A stretch of 30,075 nt of DNA from Thermocladium sp. UBA166 (GCA_002508315.1 DAHE01000006.1:74737-104811), one strand, 5' to 3'; shown: positions 15,489 through 23,802, numbered from the stretch's first letter. The notes: a model not told the origin generated them from the letters alone. Made by a program: numbers and translations.

Positions 15489-15910
15489 TGTATCAACCTC
15501 TCCAACCTGGACCTAATCGATTCTATGCGGTCCTTGTACTGAATTATTTTATCCCTGCCCATGTCCTCCATGTAAGAGATATAGCTTTCCATCTCATTCA
15601 ATATATCATCCATGGTTCTAGGCTTTATCGGCCACGCAAACAACTCGTTGTACTCAGCCGCCTCGCTTCTTCCCTTCTCGGTTAGTTGATATCTCCCATC
15701 TTTTAATTTAACCGCTAATCCCTCTTCCACTAGGGCGGATAGCAGTGGGTATATGGAGCCAGGCGATGGTCGCCACCAGCCCCACGTCATCTTTTCTATC
15801 TCATCCATTATTTCCGCCCCATTCTTGGGCGATCCTTGAAGCATTTGCAGCACCAAAATCCTTAAGCCACCCCTCTTCCTTATGCTTCCTCTAAATATGG
15901 TGGGGAACAT
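15485..15910 (-). CDS. PadR-family transcriptional repressor
   Basis: The 141-residue protein has the PadR winged helix-turn-helix: RILVLQMLQGSPKNGAEIMDEI, then the hallmark PSPGSIYPLLSALVEEGLA (about 49-67) and the wing DGRYQLTEKG. The C-terminal helices (about 95-141) should make the dimer interface. PadR proteins usually repress multidrug exporters and release DNA on binding the compound. Its place as first gene of the exporter operon fits autoregulation. The ATG at 15908-15910 is 27 bases after a TATA box (GGTTTAAAAAGG), giving a leaderless mRNA; a 16-base palindrome covers the start site. Confidence 0.94.
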   Translation of the reverse strand: MFPTIFRGSIRKRGGLRILVLQMLQGSPKNGAEIMDEIEKMTWGWWRPSPGSIYPLLSALVEEGLAVKLKDGRYQLTEKGRSEAAEYNELFAWPIKPRTMDDILNEMESYISYMEDMGRDKIIQYKDRIESIRSRLERLIQ

Positions 15911-15924
15911 ATCGATATCGATAT
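15909..15924 (-). promoter_or_regulatory. Probable PadR operator (16-bp palindrome) over the transcription start
   Basis: ATATCGATATCGATAT is a perfect self-complementary sequence placed between the TATA box (15931-15942) and the padR ATG, overlapping the first two bases of the start codon. A dimer bound here would block transcription start. That it binds this PadR is inference from position. Confidence 0.6.
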
Positions 15925-16013
15925 CAGTATCCTTTTTAAACCTTTCTATACAGAGTAAACGTGATTGTTTTACACCGACACTTCCCGGAAAGGACGCGAA
16001 TCACCCCATCCCT

Positions 16014-16046
16014 GCGGAAGGAGACCTCCACCCCCTCAACCTCCGC
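16014..16046 (+). other. Hairpin-forming sequence in the padR upstream gap
   Basis: GCGGA (16014-16018) pairs with TCCGC (16042-16046), with GAG/CTC pairs inside. No gene is attached; it may be a terminator-like element or an old repeat. The rest of the 15943-16123 gap shows nothing clear. Confidence 0.25.
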
Positions 16047-16123
16047 TAAGGTTTAAAGAGAAACACCGCAAATAACTCTCAATTCTCAGCAACACGGAAC
16101 CTCATGCCTAGCAAGGATTTTTA

Positions 16124-16336
16124 TTACTTGCCTTGCCGCACCATATCGCTCGGCAACCCCTTTTCCCTCAAGTAACTGTATATCTCATAACCGCTGAACA
16201 CGCCGTCCTCCGTTATCAATAATGGAGAGGGCGCATCATCGGTTGACTCGACGCGGACCAACTTAGCGTTGGGTATTAGCTTCCTTATCATTTCCAGCAC
16301 ATCAACGTCGTCATCGTTGTATAATAGTATTGCCAT
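16124..16336 (-). CDS. Small glutaredoxin/thioredoxin-fold-like protein without active-site cysteines
   Basis: About 70 residues with a strand (MAILLYNDDD), a helix (DVLEMIRKL), a strand (AKLVRVES), then the glutaredoxin-like C-terminal pattern SPLLITEDGVFSGYEIYSYL: a cis-Pro-type strand, a DG turn and a G-x-E-I helix. Where glutaredoxins carry CPYC, this protein has YNDDD, and it has no cysteine at all. It therefore cannot be a dithiol reductase; it may be a binding or scaffold domain. The match is by pattern only, so the family call is tentative. ATG at 16334-16336 is 25 bases after a TATA box (16360-16366); ATG at 16342 is an alternative. It is divergent from the prenyltransferase gene. 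Confidence 0.75.
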   Translation of the reverse strand: MAILLYNDDDVDVLEMIRKLIPNAKLVRVESTDDAPSPLLITEDGVFSGYEIYSYLREKGLPSDMVRQGK

Positions 16337-16511
16337 AATCATTCCCGTCGAGAAATCGTATTTAACTCAAATGCTTAAGTAACGGCTATTACTATACTGA
16401 AAACTTTTAGCCTGCATATACCACACACCAACCCAATAATTGGACGCCCACGTAGCCGTATGCCGAGTTAAGCTTTAAGTAATACGGGGAACGAGCCAAG
16501 CAGGGAGTCCC

Positions 16512-17483
16512 ATGGATGCGAGCCAAGCAGGTGAGGGGGAGAGAAGGGGTGGATCGAGGCATAGCATGATTGAAACTATTAGAAAATGGTTTATAGCAAC
16601 TAGTCCCTCCACGCTTACTAGTGCCTTCTCATCGGTTACGTTGGGGGCCGTCCTATCATTTTACTTGTTTGGGAAGATAAATATTCCATTCTATGCATTA
16701 ACTGCCATGGGGATAATGATGGCACAGGCCGGGGTTAACTTGATCCACGATTACTCAGAATTCAAAACGGGTCTCGATATTGCACATATATCCCAGGGAT
16801 TGCCCCATAGGATACACCCCATAATAAACCTTGGCTTGAAGCCCGCCTCAGTGAAAAGAAACGGGTATCTGCTACTGATTGCGGCGGGATCCATTGGGAT
16901 TTACTTGGCGGTGGAGACCACTTGGATAATCCTATTAATAGCGATAATGGGCTTCTTATTCGGAGTTCTATACAGCGAGGGATTGCGATTACATTATAAG
17001 GGGGCAGGTGAGGCGGTGGCTTTGATTTCAATGGGACCTCTAGTGACCCTTGGCTCCTTTATGGTTCAAACCGACTCCTTCAATTGGGCGCCCGTCTTGG
17101 TGGGATTAGTTAATGGCTTGTTCACCCTCATAATACTGCTAGGCTCCGGCGCGATTGAGATAGAGGCCAGCAAGAGGTTCGGGAAGAAAACGGTAGCATT
17201 AATGCTTGGGCTGAGGAGGACGGGCTATTTGGCGGTCGCCGCTGTGGCATTCATTTACGTAATAATTGCCATATCCGTTTACTTGGGCTTCCTTCCCTAC
17301 CTATCTCTGGCATCCTTATTAGTGCTACCCTTCTCCGCGAAACTAGCCATCCCATTGGTGAAGGGGGGGAGCCAAGGCGATTGGAGGGAATTAAAGACTT
17401 TATGGGCCGGGCCATTCAGCCATAGAATGTTAATACTCATAATAATAGTAGCATCTATAATAATAGCAAGACTAGTCCCCTAA
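16512..17483 (+). CDS. UbiA-family prenyltransferase, MenA-like (menaquinone side-chain attachment)
   Basis: The 323-residue protein has about nine membrane segments. The first Asp-rich motif region reads NLIHDYSEFKTGLD (76-89), aligning with the MenA pattern N-x3-DY-x7-D. The second reads IEIEASKRFGKKT, where MenA proteins normally have D-x3-D before GK-T: here E and S replace the two Asp. UbiA enzymes join a polyprenyl chain to an aromatic ring in the membrane; in respiring Thermoproteales this fits menaquinone synthesis, matching the ETF:quinone operon nearby. The substituted second motif leaves open a different substrate. The start ATG at 16512 follows a TATA-like box (16472-16484); ATG at 16566 is a shorter alternative. 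Confidence 0.85.
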   Translation: MDASQAGEGERRGGSRHSMIETIRKWFIATSPSTLTSAFSSVTLGAVLSFYLFGKINIPFYALTAMGIMMAQAGVNLIHDYSEFKTGLDIAHISQGLPHRIHPIINLGLKPASVKRNGYLLLIAAGSIGIYLAVETTWIILLIAIMGFLFGVLYSEGLRLHYKGAGEAVALISMGPLVTLGSFMVQTDSFNWAPVLVGLVNGLFTLIILLGSGAIEIEASKRFGKKTVALMLGLRRTGYLAVAAVAFIYVIIAISVYLGFLPYLSLASLLVLPFSAKLAIPLVKGGSQGDWRELKTLWAGPFSHRMLILIIIVASIIIARLVP

Positions 17484-17553
17484 TCGTACAGCCTGTACTC
17501 CCTATAATAGATGGGATCCACATAGGCTGAGCGACGAGCCAGGCCAATGCATT

Positions 17554-18657
17554 TCAACCGGTTCTGGAGGTTAAGCCCTTGAAGAGGGGGATCACTAATG
17601 CGATGGCCACGGTGGTCACTACTAGCCAGCCGTATAGGTAGCCATACGACGAGACTGCTGTGAAGAGGGGTTGCAACCATATTCCTATTATCATGTTCAT
17701 GAAATTCACAAACGCCAAGGACAGCGCGCCTCCCTTGTTAGCCGTTATGGCGTATGCCACGGAGAACGCCATGTCATTGAAGAAGCCTGAGAAGGCGCCT
17801 AACGCGAATTCTAGAAGCGGGTTTCCCACCCACATGAAGTAGAGGGGGGCCGAGGATGCAAGTGACACCAATAATAATAGCAATGCCTTATTCTTTGCCA
17901 TTTTGAAGAATATGTTAGTCATGAACCCACCCAGTATGGAAGCCACCACCAATCCCTCCGCTATTAAGCCGGCGTGGAATGATCCATAACCAAAGAGGTG
18001 AGCAACTTGGTATGGAAGCAGCTCGCTTACCACGTAATAAGAACCCCATACTCCGCTTATCCCGACGGCTATCCCCAGGGAATCCCTTATATGACCCAAT
18101 GCATATGTGGGTCTCCGCTCGAATTCCCTCAATTCATATATATCTATCAATCCCATTATAATGGATAGGAGCCCCGCCAACACTGTCGCCGCCCTCCACT
18201 GAAACAAATTATCCACATAACCCCACAGCAGCCCTATTAAGCTCCCAACTCCGTAGAATGCATTATATAAACCCATCATGATGCCCTCCTTACCCTTATT
18301 CAACTCAACTAGCAAATACGCCGCCGACGAGAAGAAGAGGGCAGCGCCTATCCCGGAGATGGACCTAAACAAAAGCAGCTCCCATAGGTTGGCCGATAAC
18401 CCGCTTAATGCGGTGAAGGCGCCCAGCACTATCATGCCCATTATCGACGTCCTCTTCGCACCTAGCTTAGATGATATATATGCGGAGGGCACTTGAAGTA
18501 ATGCAGCGCCCACGAAGAAGGAGAGGGGGATCCAGCCTACCAAGTAACCTGGAACGCGGAACTCCGCCTGCACTTCGGCTATGGGCGGGGCCAGCACGAA
18601 CCATTGAATGGCATATACGATCCTCGATATCATTATGGCGGATGTTTTGCCATCCAC
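17554..18657 (-). CDS. MFS transporter (12-TM)
   Basis: The 367-residue protein is mostly membrane helices in a 6+6 pattern, shorter than average for the superfamily. The first loop carries a relaxed motif A (SSKLGAKRTSIMG) and helix 4 has RSISGIGAALFFSSAAY, typical of MFS. The substrate is not evident; sugar-phosphate, acid or drug carriers are all possible. The start is GTG at 18655-18657, 28 bases after a TATA box (ATCTTTATAA on the minus strand, 18681-18690), so the message is leaderless. It converges with the prenyltransferase gene; the gap between them is 70 bases. Confidence 0.9.
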   Translation of the reverse strand: MDGKTSAIMISRIVYAIQWFVLAPPIAEVQAEFRVPGYLVGWIPLSFFVGAALLQVPSAYISSKLGAKRTSIMGMIVLGAFTALSGLSANLWELLLFRSISGIGAALFFSSAAYLLVELNKGKEGIMMGLYNAFYGVGSLIGLLWGYVDNLFQWRAATVLAGLLSIIMGLIDIYELREFERRPTYALGHIRDSLGIAVGISGVWGSYYVVSELLPYQVAHLFGYGSFHAGLIAEGLVVASILGGFMTNIFFKMAKNKALLLLLVSLASSAPLYFMWVGNPLLEFALGAFSGFFNDMAFSVAYAITANKGGALSLAFVNFMNMIIGIWLQPLFTAVSSYGYLYGWLVVTTVAIALVIPLFKGLTSRTG

Positions 18658-18690
18658 TTAAGAACCGAGGAATAGACCTGTTATAAAGAT

Positions 18691-19064
18691 TGAGGGGGCC
18701 CGAATGGGACGTAAAACTACCCCCTTCATGAGGGGGTTAGAAATACGCCTAAAGTGGGTTGAGTTACCCCTAACGCTGACTCAGCCTTCAACGACGTAAG
18801 CCACAGCATGATGTTGAATTCAAGCCTCGCCAAAGAATGACCAGTGAGCCAAGTCACAGCATAATGAGGGGGAGGGGCAGTAGCCTTCGTCTCGTCGGGG
18901 CTGGGAAAGTTTTTAATTCATAGGCAAGGCAAGGACATTGCTATTGGCCTACTTAGTGGAGAGTTGATCCGCCATCAATGCCATTGAAGCGGCGAGCAGC
19001 TTCTATAAAGGGACGTCCCTAAGGCCTTGGGAAGTCCTCACCTCCTCAAGGATGGGGGCCAGGC
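18691..19064. other. Intergenic stretch with hairpin and near-repeats, no gene seen
   Basis: No supported ORF. It holds a 6-bp GC hairpin (18720-18736, CCCCCT / AGGGGG), two near-identical 16-base words (18798-18813 and 18851-18866, two mismatches), a TATA-like box (about 18908-18920) and, at 19031-19059, a hairpin like those near 10900 and 27250. This may be an eroded mobile element or an unrecognised RNA. Confidence 0.35.
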
Positions 19065-19949
19065 TCAATCTACGAGTAATTCCAATACATCCGTCCTAGT
19101 TATTATGCCCACGGGGTTGTTCTTATTATCTATGACTACGAGCCTTCCTATGTTTTTGCTTGACATTAAGTTTATCGCATCGTAGACATCGTCGTCATCC
19201 CGTATCAATGGAACCTCGGATCTCATGTACTCCTCCACAGTGGCATCTAAATTGCCCTCCACATACGCCCTAGCCACGTCGGTGCTGGTTATCAAGCCAA
19301 CCAGCCTGCCACCATCATCAACGACCGGCAATGCCCTTATCTTTCGCTCGGATAATAACTGAGCGGCAGCCCGAAGCGGTTCTCCCTTCGATATGACCAG
19401 CACCTGCTTGCTGGATATCTCCTTTACCTTGACTTTAGGTATCGAAATGAAGCGCCTAATGGATATTACGACCTCCCTCATTTGATCGTTCTTTTCCATT
19501 ACTTGTCCCTCAATGACTATTCGGGCATTGGTTGTGGGGCCTATCTTGACCAGGGAGCCCAGCGGTAATTGCCTTAGGTTTCCCATAACCTTAATTATGG
19601 CCTTGGTTATGAAGGGATTCAACATGTCCAGCAACTCTATGTTGGTGGCGTACATCACTGTCCCCTGCTTCTCAACGGCTATGGGAGCTATATCGCTTAT
19701 TCCAGCCATCATGGATGGGGATCGAAGCAATTCCATTGCCTTCTGGGATGGCGTGAAGCCACCATATGGACCCGTCTTACTATCTATGAAGCCCATGGCT
19801 CGGAGCGATATCATTATGTTCCTCACCGTTCCCTCATTCATGCCCAGCCTCGTGGCTATTTCCTTACTTTTTATGGGTCTCTTGTAGTTATTATGAAGCT
19901 CGACCAAGGACTCCAATATCTTAATAAATGTCTGGGGCAGCGATTCCAT
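19065..19949 (-). CDS. HTH regulator with C-terminal CBS pair
   Basis: The 294-residue protein starts with a helix-turn-helix of about 80 residues (SKEIATRLGMNEGTVRNIM, then a wing-like GPYGGFTPSQKA). A middle part of about 100 residues has no motif I know. The C-terminal half holds two CBS motifs (IRALPVVDDGGRLVGLIT and IGRLVVIDNKNNPVGIIT, each followed by a TDV helix). This architecture matches archaeal predicted regulators that sense adenosine nucleotides through the CBS pair. The target is unknown; the ETF operon on the same strand ends 35 bases upstream, so read-through from it is possible. An AT-rich TATA region (about 19965-19980) precedes the ATG. Confidence 0.9.
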   Translation of the reverse strand: MESLPQTFIKILESLVELHNNYKRPIKSKEIATRLGMNEGTVRNIMISLRAMGFIDSKTGPYGGFTPSQKAMELLRSPSMMAGISDIAPIAVEKQGTVMYATNIELLDMLNPFITKAIIKVMGNLRQLPLGSLVKIGPTTNARIVIEGQVMEKNDQMREVVISIRRFISIPKVKVKEISSKQVLVISKGEPLRAAAQLLSERKIRALPVVDDGGRLVGLITSTDVARAYVEGNLDATVEEYMRSEVPLIRDDDDVYDAINLMSSKNIGRLVVIDNKNNPVGIITRTDVLELLVD

Positions 19950-19984
19950 GGGTTTATTTTAAAATTATTAATAATTAATAACAT

Positions 19985-20281
19985 TTACTCGCAATTTCTC
20001 CCGCGTCCCCAGGGAGAGTCCAACATGCAAGTAACCCCATCACCATCGCTAACGCATCTTCCCAGCAGAGAGTCATGCCCCACCACTGCCGCCTCCGTGG
20101 GGTATTTAACGGCATTCCCCGTCAGCTCCAAGGATAAGCGAATGCTTCTCCCGCAGCTCTCTATCTCCACCTCCGCGGCCGGACGTAGCCTTATCCTAAT
20201 AACCGCAGGAGCCCCAACGTCTAAACCAGGATCGAAAAGCCAAATCACTTTATCCTTTATCTCGACGATAAATACTTTCAT
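19985..20281 (-). CDS. Hypothetical 98-residue protein, last gene of the ETF operon
   Basis: The ATG at 20279-20281 overlaps the etfA stop by four bases (ATGA), so it is translationally coupled to etfA. The sequence alternates short hydrophobic runs with charged ones (MKVFIVEIKDKVIWLFDPG, VIRIRLRPAAEVEIES, LSLELTG), suggesting a small all-beta domain. It has four cysteines, one in the middle and three near the end, not in a known cluster pattern. It has no membrane segment. I do not recognise it. Its position suggests a role in assembly, regulation or partner docking of the flavoprotein complex. Confidence 0.8.
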   Translation of the reverse strand: MKVFIVEIKDKVIWLFDPGLDVGAPAVIRIRLRPAAEVEIESCGRSIRLSLELTGNAVKYPTEAAVVGHDSLLGRCVSDGDGVTCMLDSPWGRGRNCE

Positions 20282-21318
20282 TGCTTCTTGCGCTCCCTCA
20301 AGAGCTCCAGTAACGCCTCTGCCACTTGCTTGTAATCGCCCACTATTCCGTAATCCACGTAGTTGAATATGGGGGCGTTTGGATCGCTGTTTACCGCCAC
20401 TATAATCTTCGATTCATTCATGCCAAAGACATGCTGTATAGCTCCGCTGACTCCCATTCCTATATACAAGGCAGGCCGTATAGTGCGTCCGGTCTGCCCT
20501 ATCTGCCTGCTGGTAGGCAGCCAACCTGCGTCGGTCACCTTCTTCGTGCCTCCTATCGTTCCATTAAGTAGTTTTGCTAGGTCCGTGAGCAGCTTCACTC
20601 CCTCCACCCCATTCACTCCCTTCCCGGCCACCACCACTATATCCGATTTCTCGACGGGCGGCAAGCCGCTCTCGTCCTCCTCCGTTATGGACTTGGATCC
20701 CAAGTAGCGACCCCGAGGCTCCGGCAACTTGCTTAGCTTCTCCTCAACTAACTCGCCCTTTTTAGACTCATCGCGAGGTGGCGTGGGGAACACGTTGGGC
20801 CTAACGCTGGCCAGCTGGGGTCTCCTGGTGGGGGTTCTTATGTGGGCCAGTATGTTTCCTCCGTAAGTTGGCCTCACTTGATCTAAATCACGCGTCTTGG
20901 GGTCCACGTCCAATGCAGTGCAGTCCGCCGTGATGCCGCTTCTCAACGTGTTGGCGACGTAGGGGGCCAACTCCCTTCCCCTCTTGGTGGCGGCGAACAG
21001 TATTATCTCTGGCTTATACTTATTGGCGAGCTCCACCACGGACGCGGCGTATATGTGGGGCAAGTATATGGAGAGCCTATCATCATTCGCATAAATGACC
21101 TTATCCGCCCCATAGTAGATGGGCTCCATTAATAGCTTGTCCAAATCCTTGCCCAACATTATTGCCGCAACGTCTACTCCCAATTTGGACGCCAGCTCCT
21201 TCGCCTTGCCTATCAATTGAAGGCTTCCCTCACTTATCTTTCCATTAAAATGCTCCACATAAACCCAGATCCCCCTATAATCATTCTTGTTGACTTGGTT
21301 CCATTCTGGGCAAACCAT
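20278..21318 (-). CDS. etfA: Electron transfer flavoprotein alpha subunit
   Basis: About 346 residues. The N-terminal domain (WVYVEHFNGKI..., then ELAPYVANTLRSGITADC) and the C-terminal FAD domain are both present, the latter with GWLPTSRQIGQTG, GVSGAIQHVFGM, VAVNSDPNAPIFNYVDYGIVGD. EtfA binds FAD and, with EtfB, shuttles electrons between dehydrogenases and the FixC quinone oxidoreductase. The frame is open for 50 more codons upstream, but these lie inside etfB; ATG at 21316-21318 overlaps the etfB stop (TAATG), so it is chosen. It is the fourth gene of the operon, and a 98-residue orphan overlaps its end. Confidence 0.95.
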   Translation of the reverse strand: MVCPEWNQVNKNDYRGIWVYVEHFNGKISEGSLQLIGKAKELASKLGVDVAAIMLGKDLDKLLMEPIYYGADKVIYANDDRLSIYLPHIYAASVVELANKYKPEIILFAATKRGRELAPYVANTLRSGITADCTALDVDPKTRDLDQVRPTYGGNILAHIRTPTRRPQLASVRPNVFPTPPRDESKKGELVEEKLSKLPEPRGRYLGSKSITEEDESGLPPVEKSDIVVVAGKGVNGVEGVKLLTDLAKLLNGTIGGTKKVTDAGWLPTSRQIGQTGRTIRPALYIGMGVSGAIQHVFGMNESKIIVAVNSDPNAPIFNYVDYGIVGDYKQVAEALLELLRERKKQ

Positions 21319-22169
21319 TATCTGATCACCCCTTCCTTGACCAAGTTCTCCAACAACCACTTGGCGCCCTCCTTTGGATCTCCCTGGAATATCTGCTTCT
21401 TGCGCGGCAGAGGCTTGGCATCCTCTATCTTGGCCACTATGGTGGGCGAGCCCTTCAACCCAACGCAATCGGGGTTTAGGCCTAACTCCTTATTGGTTAA
21501 TACCTTGACTAATCCATTGACTTTTGCCATTATCTTCCTGTTCAAGCTGATGTCGCGAGGGGGATTACTATTTCTATAGACGCTCATTATTATGGGCATG
21601 TTATAGATGAACTCCTCCAGCAAACCCTCATCCTCCAAGTACCTTGTTATCTTGACCGTGCCATCCTTAATATTGGGTTCAGCGTCTGTTGCGTAGTAAA
21701 CGAAGGGTATTTCCAGCCACGATGCGACTTGAGCAGGCATGTGGGCGGTCGTGGAATCCGTGGTTTCCTCGCCCATTATTATCAAGCTGAAATTGGGGTA
21801 TAGCTTAGCGATCGACTTCGCAATGGCGTGCGAGGTGGCCAACGTGTCCGCTCCGGCGAATACCCTATCAGTTATCAATATCCCCTCATCAACCCCCATT
21901 CCTATTGTGGACTCCAGGAAGTCCTTGCCGTTGGGGGGCGCCATGGATATCGTAATCACCTTGCCGCCGAACCTATCCTTTATCCTCAAGGCTAGTTCCA
22001 CGGCATTCCTATCGTAGGGATTTATCATCAATGGAACTCCCTCCCTGACCAAATTATGCGTGTTCGGGTCAAGCCTCACCGCCGTTATGTTGGGGACGGC
22101 GGCCTTCACGGGGACCACTATGGTTAATTCATCCATGTTACTATCGCCTCTGGATTCATTTTTAAGCAT
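21318..22169 (-). CDS. etfB: Electron transfer flavoprotein beta subunit
   Basis: The 283-residue protein shows the EtfB pattern: IVVPVKAAVPN near the start, NPYDRNAVELALRIKD, a TISMAPPNGKDFL strand-loop, GVDEGILITDRVFAGADTLATS and IIMGEETTDSTTAHMPAQVA. In bifurcating ETFs EtfB binds NADH near a second FAD, and FixABCX systems reduce both quinone and ferredoxin; the EtfABCX complex of Pyrobaculum aerophilum is the characterised relative in this lineage. Start ATG at 22167-22169 follows GGGTGATAG at good spacing, overlapping the fixX stop; an internal ATG at 22136 (MDELTIVV) fits the family N-terminus as well. Confidence 0.95.
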   Translation of the reverse strand: MLKNESRGDSNMDELTIVVPVKAAVPNITAVRLDPNTHNLVREGVPLMINPYDRNAVELALRIKDRFGGKVITISMAPPNGKDFLESTIGMGVDEGILITDRVFAGADTLATSHAIAKSIAKLYPNFSLIIMGEETTDSTTAHMPAQVASWLEIPFVYYATDAEPNIKDGTVKITRYLEDEGLLEEFIYNMPIIMSVYRNSNPPRDISLNRKIMAKVNGLVKVLTNKELGLNPDCVGLKGSPTIVAKIEDAKPLPRKKQIFQGDPKEGAKWLLENLVKEGVIR

Positions 22170-22175
22170 GACCTA

Positions 22176-22469
22176 TCACCCAAACCTGAATTGAACTCCA
22201 TAGCCGCTCCTCGGGTAATTCCACTCTATCGCATCGTTAGGGCAAACCACCCTGCAAGTGCCGCACTCAACGCATCCCTCATGTGAGAACAGGACCGTGC
22301 CATTACTCCCAGGCGTATAGCACCTAGCCGGGCACAGGTATAGGCATGGCTTGGAATCGCACTTGCGGCATTGATCTGGGTCCTTTATCCTTATGTGGGG
22401 CCGCTCATCCACGTCCCAAGCATTGGAGTTGAGCCTTTCCTCTATAGGTATTTTTCGCTCCATGCTCAT
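22176..22469 (-). CDS. fixX: Ferredoxin-like protein FixX
   Basis: At 97 residues it has the FixX layout: a short N-terminal part (ERLNSNAWDVDE), then two cysteine arrays, C34-x2-C37-x4-C42-x3-C46-P and C66-x2-C69-x2-C72-x3-C76-P, enough for a [4Fe-4S] cluster and possibly two. It passes electrons from EtfAB to FixC. Its ATG overlaps the fixC stop by four bases and its stop lies seven bases before etfB, consistent with one operon. Confidence 0.94.
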   Translation of the reverse strand: MSMERKIPIEERLNSNAWDVDERPHIRIKDPDQCRKCDSKPCLYLCPARCYTPGSNGTVLFSHEGCVECGTCRVVCPNDAIEWNYPRSGYGVQFRFG

Positions 22470-23746
22470 AGATTGGTCACCACCTTCGTCATATCCCTCA
22501 TCATATCTAGTATGGTTAGGTTGCCTTTGGTTTCCTTAAAGGTGCTAAATATCTTTCTCGGCGTGCCATCCACGTCGAAATACCGCTTCAAAAAGGCATT
22601 TATGAACTTGGCATAGTCATTATATAGCCTAGGCTCATCCAGTGCTCTATGGGCATTGCGGAAGGCCCTCAATTCCTTCATTACGAAGCTCTCCTCAAGC
22701 ATATTACCATACAAGGAAAGGGAGGATCCATCGTACTTGCCGCCCTCCTCATGTATCTTGATTATGGCATCGGCGGCCACTCTTCCGCTCTCAATGGCGA
22801 AATCAACCCCCCTTATTATTATGCCTCCATGTAGCAAGAAGCCAGCGGCGTCTCCCACCACAAGATAACCATTACCATATAGTGATGGAGGGGATGCGTT
22901 TAGACCCATTATGGGAGTTAAGTGACCAGAGTACTCCAGCAATTGGCCGTCCTTTATCAATCTATTTATAAATGGATGTAACCGAAACTCCTCCACCATA
23001 TCGTAAACCGGAACATCTACCTTACTGCCATGGCCTAAATATATGACTAAGCCCAACGTGATTTCATCCTTATTTGTATATATGAATGCTCCCCCCGGCA
23101 CGTAATGAGTGGAGAAGCCCGCTATGGCCCATGCCACGCCCTCGTCATCATCAACGTTAAATCTATCATTTATTACCTTCCTCCCCAACTTTATCACCTC
23201 CTTAACTCCCACCCCAACCATCTGGGGCTCCAGCTTGGGAGCTAGACCACTTCTTTCCAGTACCAATCTATTTATTCCCTCGGCGGATATGACCACATCT
23301 CCATACACCTCATCATTGCCGGAGCGAATCCCCACAACGGTTCCCTCCTTTACGACCAGAGAATCCACAGGGGATTCCGATATTATAACGGCGCCAGCGG
23401 CCTCAGCCTTCTTGCCCAGCCACTCCGTGAAATCGGATAGAGATGCGGTGAACGATTTGTGTTCAACGTTGTTGGTCTCGAACTCTATTGTGGTGCCACT
23501 ATCCTCTGTGAGAAAGGATATCCTTTCCTTCCGTACCCACCGCTCCACGGGGGCTTCTTTTACGTACTCCGGGTATAATTTATCCAATACATGAGCATAT
23601 ATCCTACCACCGTAGACGTTCTTACTGCCAGGCTTGCGGCCGCGCTCCACTACCAAGACCTTGAGGCCCTTGGATGCTAATCGTTGGGCCGCGGTGAGGC
23701 CGGCAGGTCCGGCCCCAACTATTATTGCGTCGAATTTTATAGACAC
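22466..23746 (-). CDS. fixC: ETF:quinone oxidoreductase FixC
   Basis: The 426-residue flavoprotein begins with the FAD-binding Rossmann motif VGAGPAGLTAA (about 10-20) and VVERG at the strand-2 end, followed by KNVYGGRIY, a pattern typical of FixC. Further on, GNGYLVVGDAAGFLLHGG (FAD motif GD) and RGVDFAIESGRVAADAI are characteristic of ETF-QO. It delivers electrons from EtfAB/FixX to (mena)quinone at the membrane surface. Start: GTG at 23744-23746, about 29 bases after a TATA box (23771-23780), so it is the first gene of the operon and likely leaderless. Confidence 0.95.
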   Translation of the reverse strand: MSIKFDAIIVGAGPAGLTAAQRLASKGLKVLVVERGRKPGSKNVYGGRIYAHVLDKLYPEYVKEAPVERWVRKERISFLTEDSGTTIEFETNNVEHKSFTASLSDFTEWLGKKAEAAGAVIISESPVDSLVVKEGTVVGIRSGNDEVYGDVVISAEGINRLVLERSGLAPKLEPQMVGVGVKEVIKLGRKVINDRFNVDDDEGVAWAIAGFSTHYVPGGAFIYTNKDEITLGLVIYLGHGSKVDVPVYDMVEEFRLHPFINRLIKDGQLLEYSGHLTPIMGLNASPPSLYGNGYLVVGDAAGFLLHGGIIIRGVDFAIESGRVAADAIIKIHEEGGKYDGSSLSLYGNMLEESFVMKELRAFRNAHRALDEPRLYNDYAKFINAFLKRYFDVDGTPRKIFSTFKETKGNLTILDMMRDMTKVVTNL

Positions 23747-23770
23747 GTGTCCTATGCCAACTAGTGCACT

Positions 23771-23780
23771 TATTAAATAT
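23771..23780 (-). promoter_or_regulatory. TATA box of the fixC-fixX-etfBA operon
   Basis: ATATTTAATA on the minus strand is centred about 29 bases before the fixC GTG and is the only good promoter seen for the whole ETF operon. Confidence 0.6.
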
Positions 23781-23802
23781 TATCCTTATCCAAGCCGGGA
23801 AC

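Noticed and set aside
21319..21468. 50-codon N-terminal extension of etfA
   Set aside because: It lies within etfB in another frame and has no EtfA-like sequence; TAATG overlap marks the real start.
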